64,000 nucleotides of DNA. Origin: Hoylesella pleuritidis JCM 14110 (GTDB lineage: Bacteria; Bacteroidota; Bacteroidia; Bacteroidales; Bacteroidaceae). Each line of letters starts with the position of its first letter. The stretch's first letter is position 1. The stretch is from contig NZ_BAJN01000008.1 of assembly GCF_000613725.1 (NCBI RefSeq), positions 1 to 64,000 on the forward strand, given 5' to 3'. Under the pieces are notes generated by a model. That model had not been told where the DNA came from. It did no database searches and was given only the letters and a program-made list of their open reading frames with translations. The position numbers and the translations under genes were made by a program. Shown here in pieces: positions 1 to 8,539 of the stretch.

Positions 1-93
1 AAGCCGTTCATCAATGTGCAAAGGACTATTGATACACAGCTTGCATTGTTCTGAATTCGTCGAACTCATGTTAAAATAAATCATTGAACATCA

Positions 94-137
94 TAAGGGG
101 TGATATCTCTCAACAAGATATCACCCCTTATTTTATC
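94..137 (+). terminator. Rho-independent terminator
   Basis: A perfect 15-bp inverted repeat (94-108 with 116-130, 7-nt loop) is followed by TTTTATC, so it reads as a terminator on the + strand for a gene to the left of the window. It also lies just downstream of the minus-strand GH25 remnant, but no U-tract follows it in that direction. Confidence 0.8.
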
Positions 138-145
138 TTCTTTCA

Positions 146-483
146 TCATCGAAACAGGATGTCGAAAATCGTCGTTCCACTCTCGAAAACATCCAGATCT
201 ACGGGTGTAGAAATACCATCTACGACACCTTGATAGCTATGTTGCCGACATAATGCCTACCCGCGCCATTCACAATGGGTGAATTAGAACTGCAACACAC
301 AGTAAACAGAAGATAACCATTAAATTCCGGAGCTAAGTTTCCATTATAGAATCTCGAATAACCGTACAGAAGCGGGGCTCGACCATAATCCTCCTCAACG
401 AGATTCATAAAGCGTAACAGACAGTCTTGCAACTGTTGGCGACTCCATAGCGACCAGCGTCGGTCATAACGATGTACAGACAT
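146..483 (-). pseudogene. GH25 muramidase (lysozyme) C-terminal remnant, frameshifted
   Basis: The minus-strand reading from 483 resembles the C-terminal half of family GH25 lysozymes: PLLYGYSRFYNGNLAPEFNG fits the 'ilYtys.Fy...l.peF..ypL' segment. It stops at 220 after GNIAIKVS. Moving one frame over near position 231 continues with YQGVVDGISTPVDLDVF, which matches the usual GH25 ending (Q-Y-x-G-x-V-x-G-I-x-x-x-V-D-L-x-V-F). One base therefore appears to be missing. The N-terminal half with the catalytic DxE strand is absent, because the DUF4251 gene begins about 20 bp upstream. This is a decayed fragment and not a working enzyme. Confidence 0.7.
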
Positions 484-505
484 TCCAATAACAGTTCTCC
501 GACTC

Positions 506-1006
506 TCAACGCTCCTTGTCCAGATTCAACATACCGGAAAAACTGACCGACTCACGATTTTGCGGCGAAACATCCAACAATACACGTCCGTTGTCGAACA
601 CATCTATCATATAATCATAGGTATCTTCATCATTCTGCACTCGTAATTCAATACGTGTCATATCTTTCTTGCTCCGTGTTACCTGATAATTAGACAGTAA
701 AGCTTTGAAATTCAATCCCTTTCCACCACCATAAGGTACGTGATAAGCCCGACCGAAATACGGTAAATACGAAATCACGCTATCACCGCGCACCTCCAAA
801 GAATATCCATAACTCAAATGGCGCGAGCTTCCTCGTTTCGGCATTATATAATCGACATCGATTCTCAAATGCCGCTTTTCAAGAACCTCTGATACACGCA
901 GGGCTAACATTCGACGCGCCTCTTCCTTTTCTGCATATGTAAGTCGTGATGTTGTACACGCCGACACTAACAAGCCCAATGCACCAACAATAATCCATCT
1001 TTTCAT
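506..1006 (-). CDS. DUF4251 family lipoprotein
   Basis: This 166-residue protein begins with a lipoprotein signal (lipobox LVSAC, Cys17), so it is probably anchored in the periplasm or outer membrane. The mature part has the DUF4251 hallmarks: VDYIMPKRGSSRHLSYGYSL, then SVISYLPYFGRAYHVPYGGG and SPQNRESVSFSGML near the end. DUF4251 proteins are common and often multicopy in Bacteroidales, and their function is unknown. The gene stands alone on the minus strand, followed by the GH25 remnant. The family call is secure from the motif block, but no role can be assigned. Confidence 0.85.
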   Translation of the reverse strand: MKRWIIVGALGLLVSACTTSRLTYAEKEEARRMLALRVSEVLEKRHLRIDVDYIMPKRGSSRHLSYGYSLEVRGDSVISYLPYFGRAYHVPYGGGKGLNFKALLSNYQVTRSKKDMTRIELRVQNDEDTYDYMIDVFDNGRVLLDVSPQNRESVSFSGMLNLDKER

Positions 1007-1307
1007 CTCAGTCTCCTTTCTTTTACACGGACAGTAAGGCGATTCTACTCCTCCCCTTCTATTTCTGTGCTAAGATACCACTATTTACGATATTCGACCA
1101 TTTTCCTACAATTATTTTCATCACCTTTGCTTTTATTTATTTCACTTTACACCTACCGACTTCTTGCATCTAAATGCTGATATTTTCAACATCTGAAGTA
1201 CAACACCACACAGTGCTGATAAAATCGTCGAACTCACTTAAACACAATAGAAAAAGGCGAACATCACTGCCCACCTTCCCTAATCGAAAACATCAAATCT
1301 TATCTTA
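1007..1307. other. Intergenic gap, no gene seen
   Basis: About 300 bp of AT-rich sequence separate the start of the DUF4251 gene from the end of the 329-residue exported protein. Short open frames here have no family resemblance or signal sequence. No hairpin with a U-tract was seen. Confidence 0.5.
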
Positions 1308-2297
1308 TTATTTAAGTTTTAATATAGCATCGTCTAATAATCCGATCAAAAATTTATCCTTGGAACTCGACTGCATATTCCGCAACTCTGCAATACAAAC
1401 CTCACGCAGATGGGGCGAAAGCAGATAACCATGCTCTTTACACAGGCGGAGCAGTTTATTGACAATCCCTGTTTTGAGAGACAGATTACCTTTGTCGGTA
1501 TACATCTTATAAGCAGTGCGCAGAGACGTAAAACGATGAAGGAAATCAAGGTCGGTCTTCACGGAGTCTTCTACGAACGAGAAAACCCTGTTTAAACGAT
1601 ATTTTGACAGGTTCTTCGGCCAAATCTTGTCTGAAAGAATCATCCACATCCGTGCTTTCTCATCAAGATTCTTGGGCAAGTCGCGATAGAGATTCCCCAA
1701 TGAGTCGAATACTGCACGATATTCATCGGCATTAAAATCGATTGTAAAATTGTCAAATACTGACTGCCGATTGGTTTTCATTCGCGGATTTTTGCTATAA
1801 ATCTTATAGATAGAACCAGTGAATTTATCTGTTGCTTTGTTTTCATTCCACACCAATGCATAGACAAAACGGTGCAACGAATCGGTAGGGTCGGCAACGG
1901 CCATTACAAGATAATTATTCGCTTGCCTCGTGCCAAACAGCACGCTCTTCTCTAATCTCGCACCATAAGAAACCCGCATCTGCTCACCTCCCGTATTTCC
2001 GGACATTTTAACGAGTGTAGAATAGGCTTGGGGCATATCCTCATAAAAGGCTGCGCGGAGATCAGCCAAGGCTTTCTGTTTGCTGCGCGGTATCTCAAAC
2101 GTATAATGATAGCAATAGGCTATTGGGTTGCCAGTCCGCGAGTCGTTCTCTCGTGAGACAGACGGCGTGATATACTGTGCATAACTTTTATTTGAGACAA
2201 AGTGATCGATTGCTTTTACGACATTCTTCTGGGCTGCTATGCCAATAGGTATCAGCAGCAGTGCAATCATCAGTGTCAGTGTCATTAATCTTTTCAT
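1308..2297 (-). CDS. Exported protein of unknown function in a sigma-factor operon
   Basis: This 329-residue protein has a Sec signal peptide (MKRLMTLTLMIALLLIPIGIAAQ, cleavage after about residue 22) and no later membrane segment, so it should be periplasmic or secreted. I do not recognise a named domain. The middle part has the feel of Bacteroidales 'DUF' proteins encoded behind ECF sigma factors (FVYALVWNENKATDKFTGSIYKIY, alternating strands), and the last 100 residues look helical. It is the third gene of an operon, 11 bp behind the membrane protein and sigma factor genes, which suggests it is an output or sensor of that regulon. Confidence 0.6.
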   Translation of the reverse strand: MKRLMTLTLMIALLLIPIGIAAQKNVVKAIDHFVSNKSYAQYITPSVSRENDSRTGNPIAYCYHYTFEIPRSKQKALADLRAAFYEDMPQAYSTLVKMSGNTGGEQMRVSYGARLEKSVLFGTRQANNYLVMAVADPTDSLHRFVYALVWNENKATDKFTGSIYKIYSKNPRMKTNRQSVFDNFTIDFNADEYRAVFDSLGNLYRDLPKNLDEKARMWMILSDKIWPKNLSKYRLNRVFSFVEDSVKTDLDFLHRFTSLRTAYKMYTDKGNLSLKTGIVNKLLRLCKEHGYLLSPHLREVCIAELRNMQSSSKDKFLIGLLDDAILKLK

Positions 2298-2308
2298 ATC
2301 CGTATCTT

Positions 2309-2932
2309 TTAGTAAACATCTTCGTTTTTGCTGGCCGACATACTCGCCACTATCAGTTCCAAGCCTTGATTTTGAGTATCAGCCAAGGCTGAAATCAGCT
2401 GTAATATATATTCTTGTCCCGCTTCGATACTGCTCATTTTCTCCTCTATCAATTGTTCTGTTGCAGCATTCATCTCGTTCGTCCGAACAGGATTGATTGC
2501 CATCAATTTACGCGAAGACCGAATGGTATAATGCGATCGGCGATAAACGGACCGCACAGATTTTCCTTGCAGCGTACTACGTACGGCCTTGTCAGGAGTC
2601 GACTTATTGCTTATTTCAACGGGATTTACCATTTCGGACGGTATTTGTTGCACGATCTTCTGATTCGGTTGTGCCTTAGGCCATATCATCAGCAATAGTA
2701 GGACAAGAATTGCAGCAGCCATTGAGAGCAAATAGGGACGCACACGTCGGCGGTGAGTATGCGTATCCTGCATCCCGCGATCGAAATAGGCAAACATCTC
2801 CTGATAGGGTCGTAATTCTTCTTTTACTATATTCGTACGGAAATATTCTGCCAATCGAGCCTCGTCTTCGATAGAAGTTTCACCAGCCATAAACCGATCT
2901 ATCTGTATCTTAATATCTTCGTCTGTCTTCAT
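2309..2932 (-). CDS. Single-pass membrane protein, putative anti-sigma factor
   Basis: The 207-residue product starts with a short acidic helical region (residues 1-70, including FMAGETSIEDEARLAEYFRT), followed by one transmembrane helix near residues 78-95 (YLLSMAAAILVLLLLMIW) and a polar C-terminal part. The layout of a cytoplasmic helical N-terminus, one TM helix and a periplasmic tail is that of anti-sigma factors. The gene starts at the base after the sigma factor stop codon, so the two are translationally linked. The N-terminal segment resembles the short helical start of Bacteroidetes anti-sigma proteins, but the FecR core domain is not visible. The anti-sigma role is therefore inferred from position and topology. 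Confidence 0.6.
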   Translation of the reverse strand: MKTDEDIKIQIDRFMAGETSIEDEARLAEYFRTNIVKEELRPYQEMFAYFDRGMQDTHTHRRRVRPYLLSMAAAILVLLLLMIWPKAQPNQKIVQQIPSEMVNPVEISNKSTPDKAVRSTLQGKSVRSVYRRSHYTIRSSRKLMAINPVRTNEMNAATEQLIEEKMSSIEAGQEYILQLISALADTQNQGLELIVASMSASKNEDVY

Positions 2933-3439
2933 TTACTTTTCCCCTTTCATTCTTTTCTTAATATCGTCTAACAAACGGTGGCGAGCACGTGAAAGCATCG
3001 TACACACCGATGTCGGTTCAATTCCCAAGATAGCAGCAATCTCGTCATTCGTTCGTAACTCAACCTGCCGCATCCGCAGAATCTGTAACTCCGTAGCAGG
3101 CAGTCGGTCAAGCCGACAACGTAACCATTCTTGATCTTCATTCGCTTCCAAGGCTATGTCCGGTGCAGGCTGACAATCATCTATTACAGTGTATGTCAGA
3201 TCGATCGGCTCCGTGTGTTGTCGTCGATGACTGTCAATGGTCAATCGCTTGGCAATTGTAACGGCTAATGCCCTCATCTCCTTTTGTCCCGAAAGCGTGT
3301 CGTGTATCATCCAAAGTTTCAGCATCGTATCTTGTGCGATATCTTCGGCTCCGACCGAATCGGCACCGCAACATTGACTTACATTCACCGCTTGCGCACG
3401 GATTGTTTTGGCGATATGTTCAAACTCGTTTTGCGTCAT
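2933..3439 (-). CDS. ECF-type RNA polymerase sigma factor
   Basis: This 168-residue protein has the two ECF domains. Region 2 lies about residues 15-75 (SVGAEDIAQDTMLKLWMIHD, then IAKRLTIDSHRR). Region 4 lies about residues 105-160 (LPATELQILRMRQVELRTNDEIAAILGIEPTSV, a helix-turn-helix ending in LSRARHRLLDDIK). It lacks region 3, as expected for ECF factors. It is the first gene of a three-gene minus-strand operon with a membrane protein and an exported protein, so it probably answers an envelope signal. The stimulus cannot be told from sequence. Confidence 0.9.
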   Translation of the reverse strand: MTQNEFEHIAKTIRAQAVNVSQCCGADSVGAEDIAQDTMLKLWMIHDTLSGQKEMRALAVTIAKRLTIDSHRRQHTEPIDLTYTVIDDCQPAPDIALEANEDQEWLRCRLDRLPATELQILRMRQVELRTNDEIAAILGIEPTSVCTMLSRARHRLLDDIKKRMKGEK

Positions 3440-3686
3440 TGGTTTGCTGTTCGTTTATAAAACGCATAAAAGAGAAAAAAACAAACAGCAGTTAACATTA
3501 ATTATCTATATATGCCGATAATCGGGACAAATACTCGACCACTTGATTGCTTTCATATCAAATCTTACTAATTCGGATACGCGTGCAATCGTTTACACAC
3601 CGAATCCTGTATATTGATCTGCATCAAGGTTCGTTATTCACAAAGTAATGGCTAATTTAGTAGCGAAAATCAAACGCCATTTATTT

Positions 3687-5480
3687 ATGAAACAGTTTCT
3701 TACAATTTTATTTGCGATGCTTACCTCATCTGTATGCGTATTTGCACAGGGATGGCCTGCCAATTACGGCGGTGTAATGTTGCAAGGTTTTTATTGGGAC
3801 AGTTACGATGACACGCAATGGACGAAACTCGAGTTGCAGGCCAACGAGTTGTCACAGTATTTCAATCTGATTTGGGTGCCTAATTCTGCTTATGCTGGCT
3901 CTTTAACAAAAAATATGGGGTATCATCCCGTTTACTGGTACGATCATAAGAGTGCATTCGGAACTGAAGCTGCACTGCGAAAAATGATCCAAACGTTCAA
4001 AACAAAAGGTACGGGGTTTATCGAGGATGTGGTGATCAATCATCGGAACGGTGCCAGCGACTGGACAGATTTTCCCACAGAAAAGGTGAACGGCGTAAGT
4101 TGGCAACTCACACCTGTCGATATTTGTTCTGACGACGAGGCTGCTCAAAACGGAAAAATTGTCGGACCCAATAAAGATACCGGTGAAGGATGGAGCGGTG
4201 CACGCGATCTTGATCATACAGGGACCAATGTGCAGAAAAACGTTATCAATTATCTGAAATATTTGCACGAGAATCTCGGTTATATCGGTTATCGTTATGA
4301 TTTTGTGAAAGGTTATGCACCTCAATATACAGGGCTTTATAATCATACGGTCGGCGCCGCTTATTCAGTCGGTGAATATTGGGACGGTGACGCGGCGAAA
4401 GTCAAGAATTGGATTAACGGAACCAAATATGATAATGTAATCCAAAGTGCGGCATTCGATTTCCCGATGAAATATGCAATCAATGATGCACTGGGCAATG
4501 GAAAATGGAACAGACTTGCCGAAAGCAGCCTGACCAACGATGCAGCATACAGTCGATATTCCGTCACATTCGTAGACAACCACGATACAGGTAGATCTTC
4601 CGAAAGCGGCGGGGCACCCCTCTATGCCAATGTTACTGCTGCCAACGCTTATATTCTGGCAATGCCGGGTACACCGTGCGTGTTTCTGAGTCATTGGAAG
4701 GCACATAAAACAATTATCAAGAAGCTCATCACGGCACGCAAAGTCGTGGGGTTGAACAATCAAAGTACCATTCTCAACGCTATGGCACAAGCCGATGGTT
4801 TTATTCTTAACGTGCAGGGTACAATAGGCAAAACTTTGTTGCTGCTCGGTACTACGACAGGTATCGATTTGGCCGGTTATAAACTTGCGGTAGAGGGAGA
4901 GAATTTCAAGTACTATGTGAGTGAGAATGTGGATATCTCGACCATTAATGACATTCAAGAAGATACACCGCCATTCACTGCTCCCGATTTTTGTAAAGTC
5001 AACGAAGGAGAGACCTGTGCTTTCTTTGAGGCGCCTTCCAATTGGACAAATACTGTCTTCTGCTGGCGTTGGGATAAAACCCACAACTACACGGGCGGTA
5101 AGTGGCCGGGAACGGCCTGTACCAAAGTGGGAACGACCACGGAAGGAAAAGCCGTATGGAAATGGACTTGGAATGAAGTTTCCATCAACTCCGTCGCTTC
5201 CAATGAAGGTATCATATTCAGCAACAATGGTAACCCACAGACGACGAACCTTACTTTTGTCAATGGCGGTTATTATAGTTTAGATGGATGGAAAGGCACG
5301 GTAAAAGGTACAACAACAGGGATTTCTCGTACCATAGGGACAGACGATAAAAGAAAAGCAATGAAAGTTTACACGATTGACGGGCGCCTCGTGCGCCACG
5401 ATGCCAATCCAGTAGCTCCCCTGCAAGACCTTGATAAAGGCATTTATGTCGTAGGAAAGAAAAAGTATGTAGTGAAATAA
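3687..5480 (+). CDS. Secreted GH13 alpha-amylase with starch-binding module and T9SS-like tail
   Basis: The product hydrolyses alpha-1,4-glucan bonds outside the cytoplasm. The start at 3687 is preferred over 3648 because it begins a clean Sec signal (MKQFLTILFAMLTSSVCVFAQ). All four GH13 signature regions are present: DVVINH at residue 114, GYRYDFVKG with nucleophile Asp205, GEYWDGD with acid/base Glu230, and FVDNHD with Asp300. From about residue 430 a CBM26-like starch-binding domain follows (CAFFEAPSNW, WPGTACTKVG, NLTFVNGGYY). The last 50 residues (MKVYTIDGRLVRHD ... KGIYVVGKKKYVVK) look like a type A sorting domain, which implies export by the type IX system and a surface or released enzyme. 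It is 597 residues long and monocistronic. Confidence 0.92.
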   Translation: MKQFLTILFAMLTSSVCVFAQGWPANYGGVMLQGFYWDSYDDTQWTKLELQANELSQYFNLIWVPNSAYAGSLTKNMGYHPVYWYDHKSAFGTEAALRKMIQTFKTKGTGFIEDVVINHRNGASDWTDFPTEKVNGVSWQLTPVDICSDDEAAQNGKIVGPNKDTGEGWSGARDLDHTGTNVQKNVINYLKYLHENLGYIGYRYDFVKGYAPQYTGLYNHTVGAAYSVGEYWDGDAAKVKNWINGTKYDNVIQSAAFDFPMKYAINDALGNGKWNRLAESSLTNDAAYSRYSVTFVDNHDTGRSSESGGAPLYANVTAANAYILAMPGTPCVFLSHWKAHKTIIKKLITARKVVGLNNQSTILNAMAQADGFILNVQGTIGKTLLLLGTTTGIDLAGYKLAVEGENFKYYVSENVDISTINDIQEDTPPFTAPDFCKVNEGETCAFFEAPSNWTNTVFCWRWDKTHNYTGGKWPGTACTKVGTTTEGKAVWKWTWNEVSINSVASNEGIIFSNNGNPQTTNLTFVNGGYYSLDGWKGTVKGTTTGISRTIGTDDKRKAMKVYTIDGRLVRHDANPVAPLQDLDKGIYVVGKKKYVVK

Positions 5481-5573
5481 AGCATACAAATCATAGCACT
5501 GATCTGTGGGAATTTCCCGGACGATCGTTCCACCCACCTTTCAGGATCTGCTATCTTATCGGGACCCTATCGT

Positions 5574-5636
5574 GAGAAGTATACGAGGAGACAACGAGAA
5601 GTATAGGACTTCCTGTCGTCTCCTCATATACTTCTC
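5574..5636. repeat. 63-bp TATAC-box element, variant copy, hairpin-forming
   Basis: This is the same length as the other members of the family and starts and ends with GAGAAG/CTTCTC. On the + strand TATAC-type boxes lie at element positions 7, 29 and 54, so the last two match the canonical places and the first is shifted by 3 bp. This copy is a long imperfect palindrome (arms of about 24 bp) and is followed by TTTATTAC, so it may also end transcription of the amylase gene. Confidence 0.65.
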
Positions 5637-5843
5637 GTTTATTACAAATAGCCGATTAAAAACAATAAAGTATATAATTAATCAGCGCATACCTTCCCGA
5701 TCGTAAAAATACCCCTGCTTTTCCTTTCTGTTTTTATATATTTTCAAAACAGACGTATAAAAAACAATTTAAACATTCCTTTTACGGATTTCATTATCAA
5801 TAGGACTCTTTTATCTACCTTTGAAAGAAAACGATAAAACAAT

Positions 5844-5888
5844 GCACAGTATTTAACCGTCAGTTGTGTTGCGATTAACTGTTACTTG
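5844..5888 (-). repeat. Copy of a second dispersed repeat (CAAGTAAnnnTTAATCGCA type)
   Basis: Read on the minus strand it begins CAAGTAACAGTTAATCGCA and continues ACACAACTGACGGTTAAATA. The first 23 bases match the repeat at 15548 with about four differences, and the start matches 40996. It lies between the amylase gene and the VgrG remnant. Confidence 0.45.
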
Positions 5889-6108
5889 GGAAGTATCTTG
5901 CTTACTAATGAGCATTTACTTATGGAATCCACTAAAGAAGCTCACAGTATTAATTTCTTCTATATTTCATCATTTTTACTCTATCATCTTGTAGCTGTTT
6001 TTATCTATTTTTGAAATCGAAACAGACAAGGCTTTGTATCTTCTTTCTCTTTCCTCACAAATCTTGTCAATTTGCTTTTTAATATGATTATTAATAAATA
6101 TAAAATAT

Positions 6109-6378
6109 ATGGGAGAATTAATAGACAAAAAGACTTCCGTCAGCATCGATGGCCGTCGGCTTTTTGCTTTCAAGTCCTTCGAACTTAAACAGAGTCTCAA
6201 TACACACCACTGCTTCGAGCTGGTCATAGACATAGAAACAGGCGCCAACCGGTATGTGCACGACTTGAAAGACAGTGCTGCGTGGCTGGGAAAGCCTCTG
6301 ACACTGTACACCTCATCGGCGAGAAAGCCGACTCTCTTAAATGTGATCATATCTTCCAGTGATACTGACATCGTTTAA
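6109..6378 (+). pseudogene. VgrG (TssI) N-terminal remnant of a type VI secretion system
   Basis: The 89-residue reading matches the start of Bacteroidetes VgrG spike proteins: VSIDGRRLFAFKSFELKQSL followed by HHCFELVIDIE and WLGKPLTLY. A normal VgrG is about 600 residues. Here the reading ends at a stop (TAA, 6376), and the same frame then runs into Hint-like sequence, so nearly all of the protein is missing. No other T6SS gene is in the window. This is a scar of a former secretion or effector locus. Confidence 0.7.
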
Positions 6379-6387
6379 GAGAGAGTC

Positions 6388-6737
6388 ATGGCAGATCAGT
6401 TGGAATATATCGTCAGGAATGTTCTGATGATGTGCGACAAGGAAGCCGCTCCTGCGTTCTTCCTCCCGACCCACAACACGCATATCAAGATACAGAGATG
6501 CCTTATTGCCAACAAGCATCCTTTCCTTACAGAAAACGGTTGGAAAGATGCGCTGATCTGCAAACAGGCGACCGGATAAAGAGCAGAAACAAGGAAGATG
6601 TCGAAATAAAAGATGTAAAGTTCTCGTATAAGCCGAGGAAAGTTTATAACTTTGAGGTCTCTAACTGGCATACTTACTTTGTGAGAGTGTTAGCATGGAT
6701 CGTGCATAATGCTAAGAATGTCTTTCCGGAATTATAA
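6388..6737 (+). pseudogene. Pretoxin Hint-domain remnant, frameshifted
   Basis: Two overlapping readings together resemble the C-terminal half of a Hint (intein-like) domain of polymorphic toxins. The first has ANKHPFLTENGWKDA and ends near 6565. The second continues with DRIKSRNKEDVEIKDVKF, VYNFEVSNWHTYFV and VLAWIVHNA, the classic Hint ending. The switch between them corresponds to one missing base. The segment follows the VgrG fragment in the same frame, so the ancestor may have been a VgrG-linked effector or a neighbouring toxin fused by deletion. No toxin domain remains after VHNA (the frame ends 8 residues later). Confidence 0.65.
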
Positions 6738-7396
6738 AGAAAGTAAGTAATCGCCTAAAATATATGGGGCGAACACCTGGGAAAAACAGTAAAACGGGGA
6801 AAGCAGTATTTGAGAGAATGCGGAAAGAGGAAAGTTGTTTTCCTGCCGGCGGAACAAACTTTTTCGTTTTTCGATTCTCGATCTGCGGAAACCGATCGAA
6901 AAAATACTTTTTTTTCTCTGTTTCCATCTGGAATTGTTCATAAATCTTTGTTTTTCTTCTAATTCCATCGGAAACAGCAAATGAATTTAAATATATTTAC
7001 ACTTCCCAATGGAAAGAAGAAATTCGTTTATGTTTATTTGCATTTTACGATAGAAAGAGAGAAAATATATCTTATTATTAACGCTTCCTTGTCGTCTTGA
7101 GAATATTTCTTTTTCTTTATTTTCTGATGGATTGAGCCGCTTTCTCACAAAAAAATCTTCTCTTTCCATTCGCAGATAAATGATAGAGTTGCTTTTGGGG
7201 TATTTTCTTATCCCGAATTGACGTAAGATACGGAAGGATGAGACGACAAGTCGTATACCTGTGGGGCACTCCTATACGAGTAGTGGGGCACTGGTCGTAT
7301 ACTTGTCAAGAGAGCCCCCTAATATAAGCACTTATTTTATCCAAAACTCACGTCTTGACGGAGAATCGGCGTAATTCGTACAATGGCGAAACAAAA
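6738..7396. other. AT-rich intergenic region, no gene supported
   Basis: Between the Hint remnant and the end of the B12-binding protein gene the sequence is A/T-rich with runs of A and T. The open frames of 60-82 codons on the minus strand are low-complexity Lys/Arg/Phe-rich readings without family resemblance. The only recognisable item is the 63-bp element at 7245-7307. Confidence 0.5.
7245..7307 (+). repeat. 63-bp TATAC-box element, canonical copy A
   Basis: It begins GACAAG and ends CTTGTC. TATAC boxes lie at element positions 10-14, 29-33 and 54-58. It differs from copy B at 51368-51430 at only 2 of 63 positions although the loci are 44 kb apart. It lies downstream of the btuF-like gene in intergenic sequence. 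Confidence 0.9.
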
Positions 7397-8536
7397 TTAC
7401 AAACCGCCGATTTGCGAAAAATAGCCCCTGACTTTCTGGTAAGAATGAGAATCGGTTGTGTGGAGAATGCCGATCAACTCTTCTAACAAATAATCGGGGC
7501 GGAATGGCGTCTCTTCAAAATAAGGTCGCTCTGCGGTATTACAGACAAAGATCTGCTCCGTTTTAAAGGCTTTCAGTGCACTGTATCCTTGATACTCAGC
7601 CAACAGATCTTTCTTAGACGACATCTTCTCGCCGAATGTTTTGATGAGCCAGACATCCGAATCTCCCGCTTTGTCGAGCACGGTTTCAAACGGTAGAGCC
7701 AACGATCCGCTATGTGCGTCAGCTGAAAAGACGTAACGGGCGTTGGCATCGGCAATCATACGGCCGATCGTGCTCTGTCCACCGGGACAATACCACACGC
7801 TTCCAGTCTTGCGTTCAAGCAGCACCGAACGCCCGAGCGACATCTTCCGAGCTATGGCTTTCAAACGATTATAATTGCTTTCTACGACTGCAAACAGCGA
7901 GTCTGCACGCTGCTCACACCCATAAAGCAATCCGTAGAACTTCATCCATTCGGCTCTTCCCAAGGAAGAAGTTTCCATATAATCGGCACACTCAATAATC
8001 GGAATATCGAGCTTATCCAACTTTCCGAAGCCACCGCTATTCTCAAAGGGAGAGGCTAACAAAGCCTGCGGATGCAAGTCGATGATCTTCTCTATTGCGG
8101 GTGTCATTCCTTCGCCGCAATCAATAATCTTTCTGTTTTCCACTCGCTGCCGAATTGTCGGTATCAGGATGTACTTCAAGTCGCAAACACCCACGATGGC
8201 ATCGCCCGAATGCAGATATTCCAACAATTGACAATGCGCTGTCGTAAACACAACACTATGCTGTACGGGGATATATACTACCGTTCCGTGGGGCAAATTC
8301 TTTACACGAGCCGAATCGGCTCTGTTCACCAAGACGTAGGTATGCAACACTTGACCTGCCCGCCATGGATTTTTCAGGGTAACGACCGTATAGTCTTTAT
8401 ACCTGACAGCTGCGATCTGAGAAGCATATGTAAAGCGAATGGTATCGCCATCACCGCTTGGTCGGTCGATTTTCCGACTGCCGCACGATGACAGCAATGC
8501 CACTGCCCATAAGAGAAAACAAAACGTTAGGCGCAT
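7397..8536 (-). CDS. btuF: Cobalamin/iron-type ABC transporter substrate-binding lipoprotein (BtuF-like)
   Basis: The 379-residue protein has a lipoprotein signal (lipobox LLSSC, Cys18) and the two-lobed Fe3+/B12-type binding fold (PF01497). The first lobe begins about residue 90 (VVFTTAHCQLLEYL, IVGVCDLKYILIP, HPQALLASPFE). A long helix follows near residues 200-235. The second lobe contains WYCPGGQSTIGRMIADANARY and DVWLIKTFGE. It is the last gene of the riboswitch-controlled operon, 3 bp after the BtuG-like gene, so its ligand is most probably a cobamide delivered by BtuB. The BtuC/BtuD permease and ATPase are not in the window. The B12 assignment rests on the operon, since sequence alone would also allow a siderophore. 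Confidence 0.85.
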   Translation of the reverse strand: MRLTFCFLLWAVALLSSCGSRKIDRPSGDGDTIRFTYASQIAAVRYKDYTVVTLKNPWRAGQVLHTYVLVNRADSARVKNLPHGTVVYIPVQHSVVFTTAHCQLLEYLHSGDAIVGVCDLKYILIPTIRQRVENRKIIDCGEGMTPAIEKIIDLHPQALLASPFENSGGFGKLDKLDIPIIECADYMETSSLGRAEWMKFYGLLYGCEQRADSLFAVVESNYNRLKAIARKMSLGRSVLLERKTGSVWYCPGGQSTIGRMIADANARYVFSADAHSGSLALPFETVLDKAGDSDVWLIKTFGEKMSSKKDLLAEYQGYSALKAFKTEQIFVCNTAERPYFEETPFRPDYLLEELIGILHTTDSHSYQKVRGYFSQIGGL

Positions 8537-8539
8537 CTG

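Larger units (their letters stand above)
5481..6108. other. AT-rich intergenic region after the amylase gene
   Basis: Apart from the 63-bp element at 5574-5636 and a diverged repeat at 5844-5888, this 630-bp stretch holds no convincing gene. The small open frames on either strand lack start context and family resemblance. Confidence 0.5.

Noticed and set aside
3648..3686. Upstream start for the amylase gene
   Set aside because: The 13 extra residues are basic and would precede a complete signal peptide. The ATG at 3687 gives a normal one.
4365..5084. A 239-codon minus-strand reading
   Set aside because: It is antisense to the alpha-amylase gene, whose catalytic motifs are all in the + frame.
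6109..6378. Active type VI secretion system
   Set aside because: Only about 90 residues of VgrG remain and no other T6SS gene is near.
6738..7169. Several 60-82-codon minus-strand readings
   Set aside because: They are low-complexity Lys/Arg/Phe translations of A/T runs and overlap each other in different frames.
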